Part shown: in pieces, positions 1 to 13,161 of the stretch
Layout: each line of letters begins with the position of its first letter
Position numbering within the stretch: the first letter of the stretch is position 1
Source of the DNA: Cyathus striatus
Taxonomy: Eukaryota; Basidiomycota; Agaricomycetes; Agaricales; Nidulariaceae
Reading direction: 5' to 3'
Length of the DNA: 64,000 bases
NCBI GenBank assembly: GCA_025738555.1
Contig: JAOVFP010000015.1
Coordinates: forward strand, 2,480,001-2,544,000
The notes under the pieces: generated by a model
What the model saw: the letters and a program-made list of their open reading frames with translations, nothing else
Told to the model about the DNA's origin: nothing
Databases searched by the model: none
Translations under genes and position numbers: made by a program

Positions 1-2204
1 AGGCTTCACTCACTGGCAATGACATGGGGAGAGAAGCGGTCGACGCTAGGATGCTTATCAGTCAAAATCAACAATACTATACTAGAAAATGTATCACATC
101 TGATAAACTGAGTAACAGCCGTCATTAATTTCATGAATTATAGAGCGAGAATCCATACTTACACAAGTTGGTGGGGTTTTTAAGCGGATTGGTACCGTCC
201 CAGCCGCTGAGGACATGTCCGATTATCCAAACTTGGAAGTAGAAAGTTTAGTTTCTTGTCTTCAGTAACTTTAGTTCAATTACTCACCTCGATCGCCGGA
301 ATCTTCCGCATCCTGCAGTTCGTCTGTCAAGAATCGTAACATCCCAGAAACATCAGGGTTGGTCATATTGATATAGTTGAAGTAATTTGCACTAGAATGC
401 AGATATAGGTTAAATAAGATAATATCATATCATTCCTTACCGATACCCTGATGTCATATCATGTTAATAGTAGAGGGTGGTGAATAAAAACCAGGACATT
501 ACATAGGTTGGTATTGAGAGATATAACGCGAAGGCCATCCATGCGTCTGACTGCATATGCAGAGTAATGCGCCTTTGCTAATTTCACGGCAGCATCTGGT
601 AACCAATTTTCATGTTGCCACAAGGCAGCAACGTGATCATAATTCCTAAGTAGCTTAGCTGACTTGAATAGCCTAGTAGCGGGAAAGTCCACCTACCAAC
701 TAAACTGCTGCGCGAGCTGTCCTCCGAGTGTCTGCGGGGAGTCTTGCGCTCTAAAATCCAACGTAAGTAATAAATCGTGCCAAATAATAAATATGTGTAG
801 CTACTGGTTATAACTATCGTGGTTTCCGAGAGTAGCATAAACAGGACCCGGTCCAAGCATTCGCTTAAATAAGTCGTAAATGATCGTCTTATACTGACGT
901 TAGCACTGGGACGAGGTTGAAGCGGAGCTAAACATACTTCGGTATATTCAACATAACTCCTGGAGGAAAGTCATCAACGACTAAGCAAGCATCATAACCA
1001 AATGAAAGGGTATGCACCTCGATAGTTGGTTCTCTGGGTCATGGGATACCAGGTCACCAGTAAATAATGTCCAAGAGAAACCAGTGTCTGTAGTTTCAGT
1101 CAAAGTCGGAATCACTTCTAATGCAGCCAACCCTAAGGCGAGCGGCGTATCGCTGAAGTACTTTTGTTAAACATGTATTGCTGACTCCTCTGACATAGAA
1201 CTTACCATCGATACGTTCCAAATCGAGGTGCAGGGAACAGTGTTTCATTTGGACTCATCGTATTCGGATTATTTGACCTGCAGCAGGTTCCACTTGTACA
1301 ATTAGCTTCGGAACCAGTGGAGTAACCTGCAAAGATACGCAATAAGCTTTCACGGTTCAACGGTTTAACGGTTCACCAACGTGGATCAAGATGGATATCC
1401 GATATATGAAGCACCTTCAATCTTTTACCACTTCTTTGCTTCGGAGGTGGCAAAGGATTGGGCTTTGGTTTCATGAACCATCCTGTTAAATTGAGAGGAG
1501 ATGTAGGCGGAGCTGGGCACATGCTCCAAAAGTTTTGGCAGAACGCCTGTAGATTTGTTAGACAGCAAATTCAAAGGCGCATATATAAACTGGCCTGGCC
1601 ATCGTAACCCCCAACGTCAGCGCTAGAGATAATCTGGGTGACAACAGCTCCTATAGTTGTCCGCGAAAACATCACATCACAATTACTAGCCAAGTTCAAA
1701 GACTTGCAGGTAGCGATGAAGAAATCTGGACCTTTTTCAGGCGCAACCATTGACAAGAACTTTCCAACCTCTAAAATAGCCTGGCAGCGGGCGCACGAAT
1801 TATTGGAAAAGATAGGATTTGCAATGATGGAGTTCATCTGCATAATTGCACTATCGAACAGTTTCTGCGTGGATGCTACGGGAGGAAGAACATGGGGGTC
1901 AACGGTATCGTTTTGAGGAATGTGATTAGGGTTCGTCAAGGCAAGTGGATATATTTCATGCTATTGGAATACAATCAGCATATAAAACCCGCAAAATCTG
2001 ATGATACCCAACGGTAACTGGATCCGAAACTACTGGCTGAACCTGTGCAGACGTGGCTGTTGGCTGGTTGTAGTACTTCTTAAACACCGACGTTGGAAAA
2101 GCACCGGGAGCGGTGAAGTTTGAGGGTTGGATTAAGGTAGCGGATGCAGAAGATATAGAAAGCAAAACGCAAAGTCGGAGAGTAAGAGTCATTCTTTCCT
2201 TCAT
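1..2204 (-). CDS. Acid sphingomyelinase-like phosphodiesterase (3' end outside window)
   Basis: Secreted enzyme predicted to hydrolyse sphingomyelin or a related phosphodiester in an acidic compartment or outside the cell. The start at 2204 gives a hydrophobic signal peptide (about residues 5-23). A saposin-B-like region follows, with paired cysteines (NNSCARCQAILEVGKFL, near 1830-1760). The metallophosphoesterase domain shows its metal-site motifs in order: HISDIHLDPR (about 1410), FTGDLVSHD (about 1050), TLGNHD (about 820) and GHVLSGWDG (about 210). At least seven short introns are needed to join these blocks, for example LNTNL-WYR across about 435-495. The reading frame runs off the left edge after VDRFSPHVIA, so the C-terminal part with the last His ligand is missing from view. 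Family assignment is firm; the natural substrate is inferred. No operon-like context. Confidence 0.9.
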
Positions 2205-3708
2205 TGCAGGTTGAAAGCTAACTTAAATCCCTGAGTGGGGTCAAACGTGTGTGTTTTATAGACGAAGGCTTCCCCTTAGCCGCTGACCGCGGATAAACGG
2301 TTGCCAGTATTTAAAATAGACACGACATTGAGATAAACCGAAGGCTCACGCGTAACAATCAGCGTAAGTACTTAGAGACCATGAGGTATTGTTCGTTCGT
2401 TGAGCAAACTTTCCCAAGCCTTGAATTTGCAACTTGAGAGAGGAGGCGAATCGAAATAGCAACAAAAGCTATAGGAACTCCTTGAACCGACAGGATATGC
2501 ATGACATATGCAGCATAAGCTGGTACTTACTGTATATGTACCATTGAAGATGAAACTCCTTCGAACTAAGTTATGTAAAGTTGAGATTTTCTGGCGGCTA
2601 TCCTAAGACCTGCAGGTCATATGACGACATTCCTTTTAAATAATTATAAACCACTCTCAGCTCGATCATAAAATGATACAGACATCTTATGCAACATCTT
2701 TGCGCAGTTAAGCGTCGCTGTCCAGCTGCAAGCCGTCTGTGAACTTTCTACTAGTGCCCATACTACTTATATGATGGAAATGTTTGCATCATGCTGGCTG
2801 AAACAACTAAGTACATGGTACTATAAGACCTATCATACTTATATTTCCCTAGTAACGCTATAATAATGCTTGTTTGCCAACAATTTTATTACTGTTAAGT
2901 AGTTTGTGGATGAGTTGCTTCTCGGTTTTATCTGGATTGACCACATTCACCTAGCTAAACGGTAATCGAGTAAGTGCACGATTTCATTGCAATTGCCATC
3001 GCAGACGTGGGGCCAGTGCGTCCACCTCCAATTAAGTACCATTAAATGACAGTTCGCACATGGAGCTTGGCTTTCGCGACGGACTATAACGCGTTACCAT
3101 ACGGAATTATAATATATATATTACTATCAGAAAGTCTACAAAATGTGCAACATAAAATATTCAATACCTCACTCTGAAGCTGGTACCATGAGCCACAGGC
3201 CACCCTCTTTGTTCCGCTGTTACAGGCATTGATTGATATTTGAGGTCTACGCCACGGGGTCTACTTATATCCATGCCTTTTCCGTGCGGAGAGCGTAGGC
3301 TGTGGCCATGTACTGGGTAAAGGTCATGAACGGAATGTTTTTCAGTTTGTGAAGCACTCGGAGTTGCAGATGGGAAAAATTCAGGACATTGTTAGCGCGT
3401 TGATCTTGAATTTTCAGCAGGCGAAGATAAAATGGAGACCGTTAGCTCCAAACATGAAGGAGGCGTGGAGGGAATGCATAGGATATTAGTATAGTACATG
3501 TATGGGAGCCTTGATACCAGCATAAATAATAGCGAGTGGCGGCAAGGAAAATGATAAGGCGCCCGAAATCGGGGGGGTTACCTATAGCGAGACTAAATAA
3601 TGAGTCTCATGCATGTTATGAAGCGCCGAAAGCTTGCTGGATTATTTACAGACCGGCGATAGGTAATTGTGAGGTAGAATGAGCCGAGACTCTGCTCGTC
3701 TGCACATT
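2205..3708. other. Gene-poor intergenic stretch
   Basis: About 1.5 kb upstream of the sphingomyelinase-like gene. Frames are short and broken on both strands and no conserved protein segment or RNA gene was recognised. It presumably contains the promoter of the leftward gene next to 2204, but no clear TATA box or other element stood out. Confidence 0.5.
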
Positions 3709-3933
3709 TCATGAATTTTCCTTCGGAGACTCGACAAAGGCCTTCTCCCCATCGGTCTTTGTTTGATCAGCTTTAGCCTTCTCTGCGGCTTCCGCCCGAG
3801 CTTTCTCCTCCGCTACCCGTCTTGATTCTGTCCATAACTGGAGAGTATATTGGTGAAGAGAGCGGGAATATTCTATGAACGGGTCACTGTCCTGGGTGTT
3901 TGACTGGGGGCCAGGGGTATCGGAAGGTTCCAT
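3709..3933 (-). CDS. Small hypothetical protein, charged and Ala/Lys/Glu-rich
   Basis: A single-exon frame of 74 codons. The middle part (about residues 38-60) is rich in Ala, Lys and Glu (EEKARAEAAEKAKADQ) and should form an amphipathic helix or short coiled coil. The N-terminus is Pro/Ser/Asp-rich. No signal peptide, membrane segment or known domain is visible. The ATG lies in a plausible context with an upstream AT-rich leader. Small helical proteins of this type are common in fungal genomes and I do not recognise its function. It could be a chance ORF, although the biased helical composition argues mildly for a real gene. Confidence 0.4.
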   Translation of the reverse strand: MEPSDTPGPQSNTQDSDPFIEYSRSLHQYTLQLWTESRRVAEEKARAEAAEKAKADQTKTDGEKAFVESPKENS

Positions 3934-4442
3934 AGGAATGAAGTTAACGAGGAAAGGTGGTATAATTGAAGAGAGCGGCGAAACAATCTAAAAACGTGTA
4001 TAAAAGGCTTTCAAGGGTGTGAAGGGAAGTTGAGAGCGGGTTTATATAGCGATGCGGGGCTTGTATTTGGTGTCCGGATCAGAGTGCCGTCCATGTAACA
4101 TTGTCAGGCCGGATGGTGTTCATTCAGCCCCCACATTCAGACGACTGCAGGTCAAAACCAAAATCCGACGGCCTACAAAATAAAATAGCGGAAAAATTGT
4201 GGGTGATTTCTGCCAACTGTGCGCCAATGGGATGCTGGCTGATAAGAAGTTGAGGCCCACTAGAAAGTGGGAAAACACTACAGTAGTTCTCGGATGACCA
4301 TCTCGGCGGCACCAGCCGAACTGGCGTCAGTGGGAGAGAATTTAACCTTGATTTAACCATCCGTGTGCTGTACCGTCAGTAGAAAATTGGACAAGCTATA
4401 AATTGTAGGCAGGGAAATAGCTGAAATGGAAAGAGATGTGTT

Positions 4443-4767
4443 CTACCAGTCCGAGTTGTGTTTCGCTGCACTTTGCGCTCTTTCCATGGCGATATTCACA
4501 ATCTGCACTTTGTTGCCTGTTATTTGATCAGGCAGCCAAGCCGCTTGCTCTCCAGAAATGGAAGGTCGCTTAGCGACAAGTTTGTATTTCGATCGTGACG
4601 TCATGACTTGTCCGTGCTTCTGTACCTTTTCGACGCATTCGTACACAATTTCATTTCACTGTCAATCTTACCACTACACTTAATTTTCCAAGCACTTCCT
4701 CTGTAAGTATATGAACTTCATGCTCCAGACTTATTCGAAGCAGGCGCTTGTCTTTGCTTCCAGTCAT
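4443..4767 (-). CDS. Possible small two-exon hypothetical protein
   Basis: A weak candidate. An upstream segment starting at an ATG near 4767 (MTGSKDKRLLRISLEHEVHI) can be joined through a putative 46-nt GTAAGA...AAG intron to the downstream frame (VQKHGQVMTSRSKYKLVAKR and onward), which ends at 4443. The joined product would be about 90 residues, basic and without membrane segments. No domain is recognised. The downstream frame alone also has an ATG at 4646, so the upstream exon may not exist. It lies in tandem just downstream of the CSC1-type channel gene. Splice signals are imperfect and the call rests only on an open, compositionally plausible frame. Confidence 0.3.
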
Positions 4768-4891
4768 GTACCGCCTCGTCGGAGTCCGCAGGTATCGTAT
4801 AAACAGAACAAGTTAATGTGATTGATTCTAATTAATTGTTCTCAAGATCTCCAAAAATCAAAAAGAAATGGTCTATGTATGAAATAAAGAT

Positions 4892-7800
4892 TCAACGATG
4901 CGATCGATGCCGAGGTGATATTGGCCGAGGTAAAACATCTTCAGTTGCATGTACATCTAGGGTAACCTGAAGATCATGGTACTTTTGCAAATCCAACGCC
5001 TCCTGTTTAGCTACTCCTGCATTGTCATTCGGTAGCCAGATTATGGGTGGAGGCGCAATAAGCTCTGGTGCATAGAGAATTCCAGCCATTTCCTCTGCGT
5101 GATCTGCGAAAGATAATGCCGGCAAGTGCGGAGGAGCATCGGGATGGGTCCGCGCTGCTCGTTCGGTGGCTGTCAAATCATCAAGATTCTCCGTTTCTAC
5201 AAACAAACACGGTTGGCATCAGATATATTTTTGCAGAATAATACAGTCACTTACGGAGCGGTACAGCACCTCGATATTGAGACGAAGAAGGCATAACAGC
5301 TAATGTTAAACTCATCATTTCCAATACCGAAGCCATTGACCCGCGACGATTACGAGTCCCCCGTGCACTGCTGCCATTAGAGGTACCTGCGTCATCTTCA
5401 AGGTATCGTTTGGCGGTACCAGCGAATTGGTCGAGCGAGTTGATTGTAATAGGACTCAGGGAGTTACGACCGGGATGTCGCAACTTATTAGCTGCATAGC
5501 ACTCAACAAAGAGGATAACAAACACCCCAGTTCCTATAAGCACACCTCCCTCGATCCAGAAGTGTCTGCTGAGGAAGATTAAGCCCAACAAGATGGGCTG
5601 GAACGATAGGAGCGTCCCAAAACGTTTAACAAGCCATAACTGCAAGAGACCTCCAGTCTGCGAATGGGTCCTTCCATACACGTATCCAATGAGGAAACGA
5701 TGGGCTAAGAGACACGTCAGACATGACTCATTTCCAATTCAGTTATTCACACACCTATTAATGTCAAGAATATCAAGACCACGACGGCAGGAGCAATAAG
5801 TGGGAAGATAAGAGAAAACGTGGAGGCAAAGACTATCGCAAGTACGCAAGCACTAATGGCAAAGGAAGGATCATAGCTTCTTGGATAGACCGCTATAATG
5901 ATGTCAGTATTGACCTAATGCATTAGTATTAGTATTTAACGCACCTCTGAATCGCTGTCTAGGAGTAACAGCCGCCTTCTCTGCTTTTCTTACACGCCAC
6001 AATTGCAACGGCTGTAACAAAAGGATGCCCGGGAATATGATGGCAACGTTGAAAATGATGGCTAATAGCAGCATACTCATGTAGACTGTTCCGTTTGTGA
6101 TGGAGCGCGTCACACCTGAGTTCTCATTGAACGCTTGCATTGCAAACAAGAGACCGCCCACTGCAACCAACCAAATAGTGCCAACAGCAGCAAGAATAAA
6201 GAATGCTATCCTGAATACCAGTACCTGGCTCCCAGAGATTGACACCGAGCCATAGATATTCACAGCCCCTAGGCAAAAGAGAGGTCAGTAATATAGTGAA
6301 CTTTATTAACGAAGCACGTACAATTAACGATGTAAAGCGCAGCAAAAAGGAAGACAGTGACAGCTACAGCCGGTGCAAGAACAGTAGCAATTCCCGCAGC
6401 AAGAGGGTGAGCGTTCATAAGACCATTCAGGAATGAAATGTAATGCGAGAAGTCAGGAGCGAAAGAGAGTCCAAGTCCGGAAGCAGCAGTCACTGTAACG
6501 GAGAATGAACAAGAGTAAAACATGTAGAAATCAGGGCACTCACAGCCAGTAGCAAGAAGAACAATAATGATCACCACCATGGCGCACAGGACTGCGGTAT
6601 CTAGCCACGTCCTTTCGTTCTGCAAAATGTCCCATCGAATGTCCTCCTTAGCTCTTCCCTCAATCAATTCAACGCCAGGGACGTGTCGCAAGCCCTCTAC
6701 CAACTAGCAGCCATCCCTTAATTCTCTGACCATCCGCAATTTCGCCGTATCCATCGTTCTGTGCTTCATTTATCTCAGCATTGATGACCTTCAGTCTAGA
6801 TCGCCATCTGGTGATATGGTCGTAGACATCAGTGAGGTCATCAAAATGCACGCCGTCGAGGGGTCGTACGAACGGCTGAGAAGGCTGAAGACGTAAATGA
6901 GGGGGAGGTCGCGAATCAGGATCAGCATGACTATCACGTTCTTTTCGAAGCGGAAACGTCTCCCGTCGTCCAGCAGGCACTTCAGGCTTTGGTGGGCGGC
7001 GCATAAAAGAAGGTCCAGGTTGAGGTGGTACGCCGTTATAGGCGCTATGGAAGTCCTGGTCGGGAGTCTCTCTCTCGAGATCCACCCAGCCTTCCTGTTC
7101 CAACTGATCCTCCGGCGTCTCATGGATTACACCATATTCATCGGTGTATGTCCCTGCAGCATAGTTAGGTCCAAAAAGCCTAGGGTCTGGAATATGTGGA
7201 AGCCAGCTTCCACGTTCTGATTCCGCGACGGGCCCAAGCTGACCATCTTTCTCAACGACGACTTGGCTTCCGAGGGGTAGCCTACCGTAGGCCACTGAAT
7301 CCCTGTTCACTTCAAGAAAACGACTTCCAATTACACGAGAGTTGATGGAGTCGGAGAAGGAAGGGTGGAATCCAGAGTCTGATAGTCTTCCTCCATTAAT
7401 ACCATGAAGACCACGAAGCTTATAGTAGGATGACGGCGCGACAAAGGAAGTTGGTGCCAGTGAAGAAGTTCCAAATGCTCTGTTCACAGCACGGCGGCGT
7501 CTACGGCGAGGTTGGGGACCAAGGGGGAGGGGGCGACTGATGTAGGGCCGACTTGGATCGGGAGGTGGAGGAGGTTCAAAGTCAGCAATAGAAGGATCAG
7601 GGGTTGTAATACGAAATGAAGCAATATATCGGGTTTCGGCAATTTCAAGATTTTCAAGAATTTCGTCGCGTTCATCAATAAGCAATGCAAGGTGGTGGGT
7701 ATCGCTGAAGGAGGTGGGTTAGAGACAGACACGAGCATGCGTAGCAGAAAGGACTTACCCGACAGTAAAGAGACTCTGAATGTCTACCTCAGAAGCATGT

Positions 7801-9271
7801 TCATCAGCGGCGTACAAAGGTTGTTCTTCCGGCCTTCTCGTGCCTCGGTCTCTTCTTCTGTTTCCGTTTCTATCTTGCCGTTCGCCTAATGTTGTAGAGC
7901 TCAACCCGATTTTGATAATATAGTCCTTGAGCCGCCTTTCACCCCACCCTTGAAATCCAGGCGCCTTGCGTGCGCTGAGCCACGCCAGATCCATACCTTC
8001 GCATTTTACTTGGAGCCAGCGTTTTCTGTACGCGACAAGCGCGTTGAACTCGCGCAAGAGTTTCCATAGGGCAGGAAGGAGACCAAGAACAAGAACCAAG
8101 ACAGTAAGAACGATGATGCGCACCCGGGCATTTTGTGGGTCATCATCTGAAGCTCTACGCCGGATCGCCGTAGCCAGATTCCGAGTGTCTATGTCCTGAG
8201 CGTCAAACAAGCGCAGGAGACGTAGCAAACTTAGATCCTGAAGGGTAGAATATCCTCCTCCAAATACAGCAGGTGAGGGCAGATCGGCATTACAGGGGGT
8301 ATTGACAAGGTATAATGGAAGAGCACCTGCGAGACCCAGTATAGACCATCCAAGGACGATAAGGAAGCCTACCCATAGAGCGCGTTGATTGAGCTGCTCA
8401 TCGGAGGGAAAGAGCTTGGCATCTTGCGAAGCTGATCGACCGGCGTCAGACACGTCTGACGGTACGTCAGGTACTAGGGGAACATGAGGAAAGAGGAACG
8501 CGAAGAACGAGGAACCGAGAGGTTTCGGACGAAGACTTGGGTAACATAAGCCGGCACTCTGAAAAACGAAAGGTATTGCAACTCACTCCTGCTGAACAAA
8601 CCATTCTCTCAACGCGTATATTTGTCGAAAGCGGGGTCTAAGAATAGCGAACAGGAGCTGATGATGATTAAGAGTGAGAATGTGGCGATGAGGAGCAAAA
8701 AATGACATTTGACGTACCCAAATGATGAGCCCTACGACACTGGGGACTACGAGGGCGGCAAGAATGCCGTCCGCAGAAGGGTCCAACCCCTGGCCCAGAC
8801 AGACGGATTCGGACCGCGACTCTGTTTGGGGGTGGTTGAACTGAGGGCGGCGGAAGCAGAGATGGTGCTGGAGGCAGACGAGAGTATAGTAGATGTTGAA
8901 GAAATGGAGGGAAATGATGATGATATGGGAAATGATGATAGTACAACAGATTCCGTAAAAGACGTGAAAGTCGTGGTTGGGTCGGTTATGGTGGTGATTG
9001 GAAATGTAGAGGTGAAAGTGTCTGTTGCATCGTGATTGTCGCCTTGGATGGCAGAAGAAGGTTCAGGTGTCGAGGGAGGTGGTAGGGACTGGAAGGTGGA
9101 GGCAGGAGGAAGGAAGGTATCGCTGGGAGTATCGCTGGGAGTATCTGTGGAAGCAGGGGGCATCGGAGTGGAGGGAGGGGGCGGTGGCTGGGCAGAGGTG
9201 GATGCACCGTCTGTGGCCCACCATTCATCGAGGACGTGATAATCTGGAGTGAGTCGTGGTAGGAGCGTCAT
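4892..9271 (-). CDS. CSC1/OSCA/TMEM63-type calcium-permeable osmosensitive channel
   Basis: Large multi-pass membrane protein of the DUF221/RSN1_7TM family, expected to open as a stretch- or osmolarity-gated cation channel. In order: an N-terminal Ser/Thr/Pro-rich stretch of about 170 residues (9271-8750); a first TM followed by the family motif FAILRPRFRQIYALR (about 8625); a second TM in the exon starting near 8400 (ALWVGFLIVLGWSILGLAGA); a third (VRIIVLTVLVLVLGLLPALW); a long cytosolic region between about 7685 and 6690; then the seven-TM pore region (for example RTWLDTAVLCAMVVIIIVLL near 6600 and IAFFILAAVGTIWLVAVGGL near 6190), ending in an acidic tail at 4892. Many short introns. The Ser/Thr-rich N-terminus and the first TM exon are in different frames with no convincing intron between them, so the join near 8750-8840 is uncertain. 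Confidence 0.9.
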
Positions 9272-9789
9272 TGCATGAAATCAGAATAAAAGAGAGAAAA
9301 GTAAAGTAAAGAGTGCGACCGATTGTGGGATTCTCCCCGAATCCAAGCTGGGATTGCGCCTCGCAACTCCAACTTCTTGCCTTTTCAGGAATATTCAACC
9401 ATGATTTATCTCTTTTCGGATCCCCGTCGTGTCCTTTTATGGATCCCCGATGCCCAAATGGAGTCTATTCTACACATCTCACTCCCCCAAGTCATTAATC
9501 CAATATCCAATCCCCCGTCTTATGTTCAGGCTACTGCAAGCATACAAAATAGAACTTGGGCACGACTCCGCATGCATGCGACTTTATGACGGAATGAGGC
9601 ACGCGTCTCCCAGGTAACCTTCCTATTATGTACCACACACTACACAAGATACCACAACTGCCTCGTTGCCATTCTCTTTTTATCATATCGTCATGTATAC
9701 AAAAGTATATGTTACTATCAACATGGAATGTGTACATCAGCTTTACCAGCGCTTGCCAGAACACGCATACTCACAATATCGACCATGCG

Positions 9790-10411
9790 CTACTTCTGTT
9801 TCCGCTCTTCGTCCCCCTCCCCCTCTTCCTCTTCCTCCTTTTTTATCACCAACTTATCATGGCCCTCTATCCATGGAGGATGGTTGGTAGATATGGTCGG
9901 TGAAGGGATCTCTGTTGCCGATGGATTCTTGGGAGCACTGTTACTGAAGTTGAAGAATCTCTTGATCCCCTTCTTGCCTTTCCTCATTCCGTCTCCCTCC
10001 AACACTGCCTGTTTGCTGGGAATGCAGCCCATGCTTTCACAAATGAGCTGAAAATACACCTTGCGTGTCAGTGACTAAACGTAAGCAGAATGCAAGTGTC
10101 ATACTCACTGTCGTAACAAGAACGTTCCAAACCCAGGGCGTCGTCGTGGAAGGTGCCAAAAGGTTTGGAAACTCTTTTGTGATGAATGTACTTTTATAAG
10201 TCGCGTACGGCTGGCGGTTTCAGGGTTATCATTTAATCATCCCTGTTGCAACGCCGGTGGCTAGGATAGACCAAGGCAACTGTTCCCGCCGCTGTCGTGA
10301 TGATGATGTGTTTTTAACTTTCATGTAGTACTCGTAGAAATTTTGACAAACTGTGGCTTGATCATAAGGAGTGCCAGGAACCTCGAACGAATATTCTTGT
10401 GAAAGTCTCAT
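9790..10411 (-). CDS. Hypothetical protein, weak multi-exon model
   Basis: Two compositionally plausible blocks on the minus strand. The upstream one starts at ATG 10411 (MRLSQEYSFEVPGTPYDQAT). A middle piece (STFITKEFPNLLAPSTTTPW) is joined by a good GTGAGT...TTTTCAG intron to the final exon, which begins LICESMGCIPSKQAV and ends at 9790 in a Lys/Glu-rich tail (IKKEEEEEGEGDEERKQK). The junction between the first block and the middle piece is not resolved: a stop codon lies between them and no clean intron was found. No domain recognised. An alternative is a shorter protein using only the last two exons. Confidence 0.35.
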
Positions 10412-10566
10412 TCGAATTCATTTCAAGTCCCTTAAGTAGTCACGTGGAGAGGCTACGTCGCAATCTGGCAACGTTCAACGTCAACTGCTACTAGGAATTA
10501 GTACTTTTACTTTCGGCACCTCATAGTTCAGTGTGCCCTGCTCCGGTACTTCTCTAGCGCACCTTC

Positions 10567-13019
10567 ATGGCGACGGCTCTCAAACAGGTACTTCACGCCA
10601 CTTCCTTAACCTCTCTTCCATCTCACTTCAATCCACAGCCAGCTGCCTCAATCACCCTCCAACAGTCCCAAACAGCCTCCCTCCTCAACCTCCTCAACCT
10701 CAATCAACCCGTAGACTCTCAGATAGCAACCACTAAACAATCAGCAACTAATGTTCCTGCGCTGACCGGCCCTCCAGTATGGAAGGTTCTTGTCCTTGAC
10801 CAACAAACGAAGGATGTCCTTGCAACTGTTTTGCGCGTTCAAGATCTTCGTGATGTCGGGGTGACTTTACACGTGTAAGTACACCCTTATTGTTCAGGAG
10901 ACAGCTAACATTTCATGCATACCATCAGACAGTTGCATTCTCACCGACCCGAAATTCCCGACGTGCCTGCCGTATATTTTGTCTCACCTACCCTCCAGAA
11001 CGTCCGTCGCATTGCCCAGGATCTGCAAAAGGGTCTCTACGAATCTTTCCATCTTAATTTTGTCGAACCGCTACCGCGCGCACTTCTTGAAGAACTCGCC
11101 GCGTCCGTTGCACAGGATGGTACAGGAGATCTCATTGAACAAGTGCGTGTGATGTTATTCTGCTTTGCAACAGTCTAGCTAACTGATATCAGGTCGTCGA
11201 CCAATACTTGTCCTTTATCGCGCCCTCGCCATCATTATTTTCTCTCCTACCGCCTTCCCCACCCCAAGCATCAAGCTCAGTAACTCCAACACCGATTCCT
11301 ACAACACGGACCTCGTATACCATACTCAATTCCCCTGCCACAACGGAGCAAGAAATTGAAGAAGAGATTGAACGTGTAGCAGCCGGACTGTTCAGCGCAG
11401 TAGCGACACTGGGTTAGTCCATTCTTATCGTGTATAAGCCACAAATTTACATATTGCGGCTGCAGGGCACGTTCCGTACATACGTGCACCTAGAGGTAAC
11501 GCGGCAGAAATGATTGCAAAGAAGCTTGAGACCAAGATTCGGGATGCTATAATATCTGCTTCGCGTTCACCCCATTCCTCAACTTCCCTCTTTGCCCAAG
11601 ATTCTACAGGTCTATCTACCTTACAACGGCCGCGTCAGTCTTCCTCACTTAATCCATTACAACCCCGCTAATGCGTTCCCGAAGTCCTCCTAATTCTCGA
11701 CCGCAACGTCGATCTCGTTTCGATGCTTGCTCATGGATGGACATACCAGGCCCTCGTCTCCGACTGTCTCGAGATGAAGCTAAATCGTGTCACAGTTCCC
11801 CAACCACAAGGCCAATCAAAAAAATCCTATGATCTCGATGCAAAGGACTTTTTCTGGGCTCGCAATACAGCAAATCCTTTCCCTCAAGTGGCAGAAGATA
11901 TCGACACGGAATTGAACAAGTACAAGCAGGATGCCGCGGAAATTACTCGGAGCACAGGCGTTAGCGACGTTAATGACATTTCGCAGTTGGATCTCTCTAC
12001 CAATGCCGCGCATTTGAAGACTGCTATCACGCAGCTTCCTGAGCTAACCGCCAGGAAAGCGACATTAGATACACATATGAACATTGCCACTTCTCTTTTG
12101 GAGCAAATAAAGAAACGTGGGTTGGATGAGTTGTTTAGTACGGAGGAAGCCATTTCCAAGCAGGTTCGGAATACCTCTCCTCTTTCTCCGACGCCCGCAA
12201 TTCATGCTTACACATGTTCACACGTATAGACTATAGCATCCATCCTCGAATTGCTGCGAGCAGATCGCCCAGACGGAAACTTCACGCCAGGAGACAAACT
12301 CCGACTGGTTATTGTTTTCTACCTCTCCTCGGCTGATAATGTTATATCAAAGGAAGATATCGCCGAGCTGGAGAAAGAACTCAAATCTGCAGGCGCTGAT
12401 ATTGCTGCGTTTGAGTATGTGCGGCGAACAAGGGAAATCACAAGGATGTCGGCATCTGTTAGCATGGGTGGGACGGGAACCGCCACGCCGAACGCAGGTG
12501 TTCAAGGTGGAGAGTTGTTCAAAGGTTTCAGCGCACTCGGTAATAGGGTATGCACGTTTGACGCGTTATTATCATTTAACCCATTAACTTTCATCCCTTC
12601 AGCTCACCGACCGTCTCAAGGAGGGTGGTTTCGAGAATCTATTATCAGGCGTGAAGAACCTCCTTCCAACAAATAAGCTTCTTCCGGTTACACGACTTGT
12701 TGAGGCGCTTATGGACTCTTCCGCTGCATCCAACGCTTCCCTTCAAGAAACCGATGAGTACATCTTCCTTGACCCTCGCGCACCGCGAAACGTTCAGGCT
12801 CCTGGCGCTGCTGGAGGCAGTGGTGTAACCCGAGGCAAACGTATGGCATTCGCGGAAGGAATGGTATTCATAGTTGGCGGGGCTGGTTACGTAGAGTACG
12901 GTAATCTTGAGGAATGGGCTAGTAAGTCAGGGAAGAGGGTGACTTACGGTGGCACTGAGATCGTGGATCCTGGGGGTTTCTTGCAGATACTGGAGGAGCT
13001 GGGTGCTCCAGGTATATAA
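10567..13019 (+). CDS. SLY1: SLY1-type Sec1/Munc18 protein
   Basis: SM-family protein that binds the syntaxin Sed5 and supports SNARE assembly in ER-Golgi transport. The start at 10567 opens MATALKQVL, and the following exon carries [20 protein letters not shown], the usual SM N-terminal strand region. Later blocks are diagnostic: [20 protein letters not shown] (about 11470), [20 protein letters not shown] (about 11690, reached through a GTCAGT...GAAG intron), and the C-terminal [20 protein letters not shown] (about 12660) with [20 protein letters not shown] (about 12850), ending LEELGAPGI. About six introns. The length, roughly 700 residues, is normal for the family. No frame problems were seen. 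It lies 155 bp from the divergent weak gene ending at 10411. Confidence 0.95.
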
Positions 13020-13161
13020 ACCACTTTGATATTTACATGCATAATGGATGCCGATATTCGGAGCAATACAGTTACGTATGAGGTGTCCGAGAAACTTGCT
13101 ACAATTCATTAACTACAATATATATATATTTCGGTAAATGTAAGTAATTGTGAGAGGAAGG

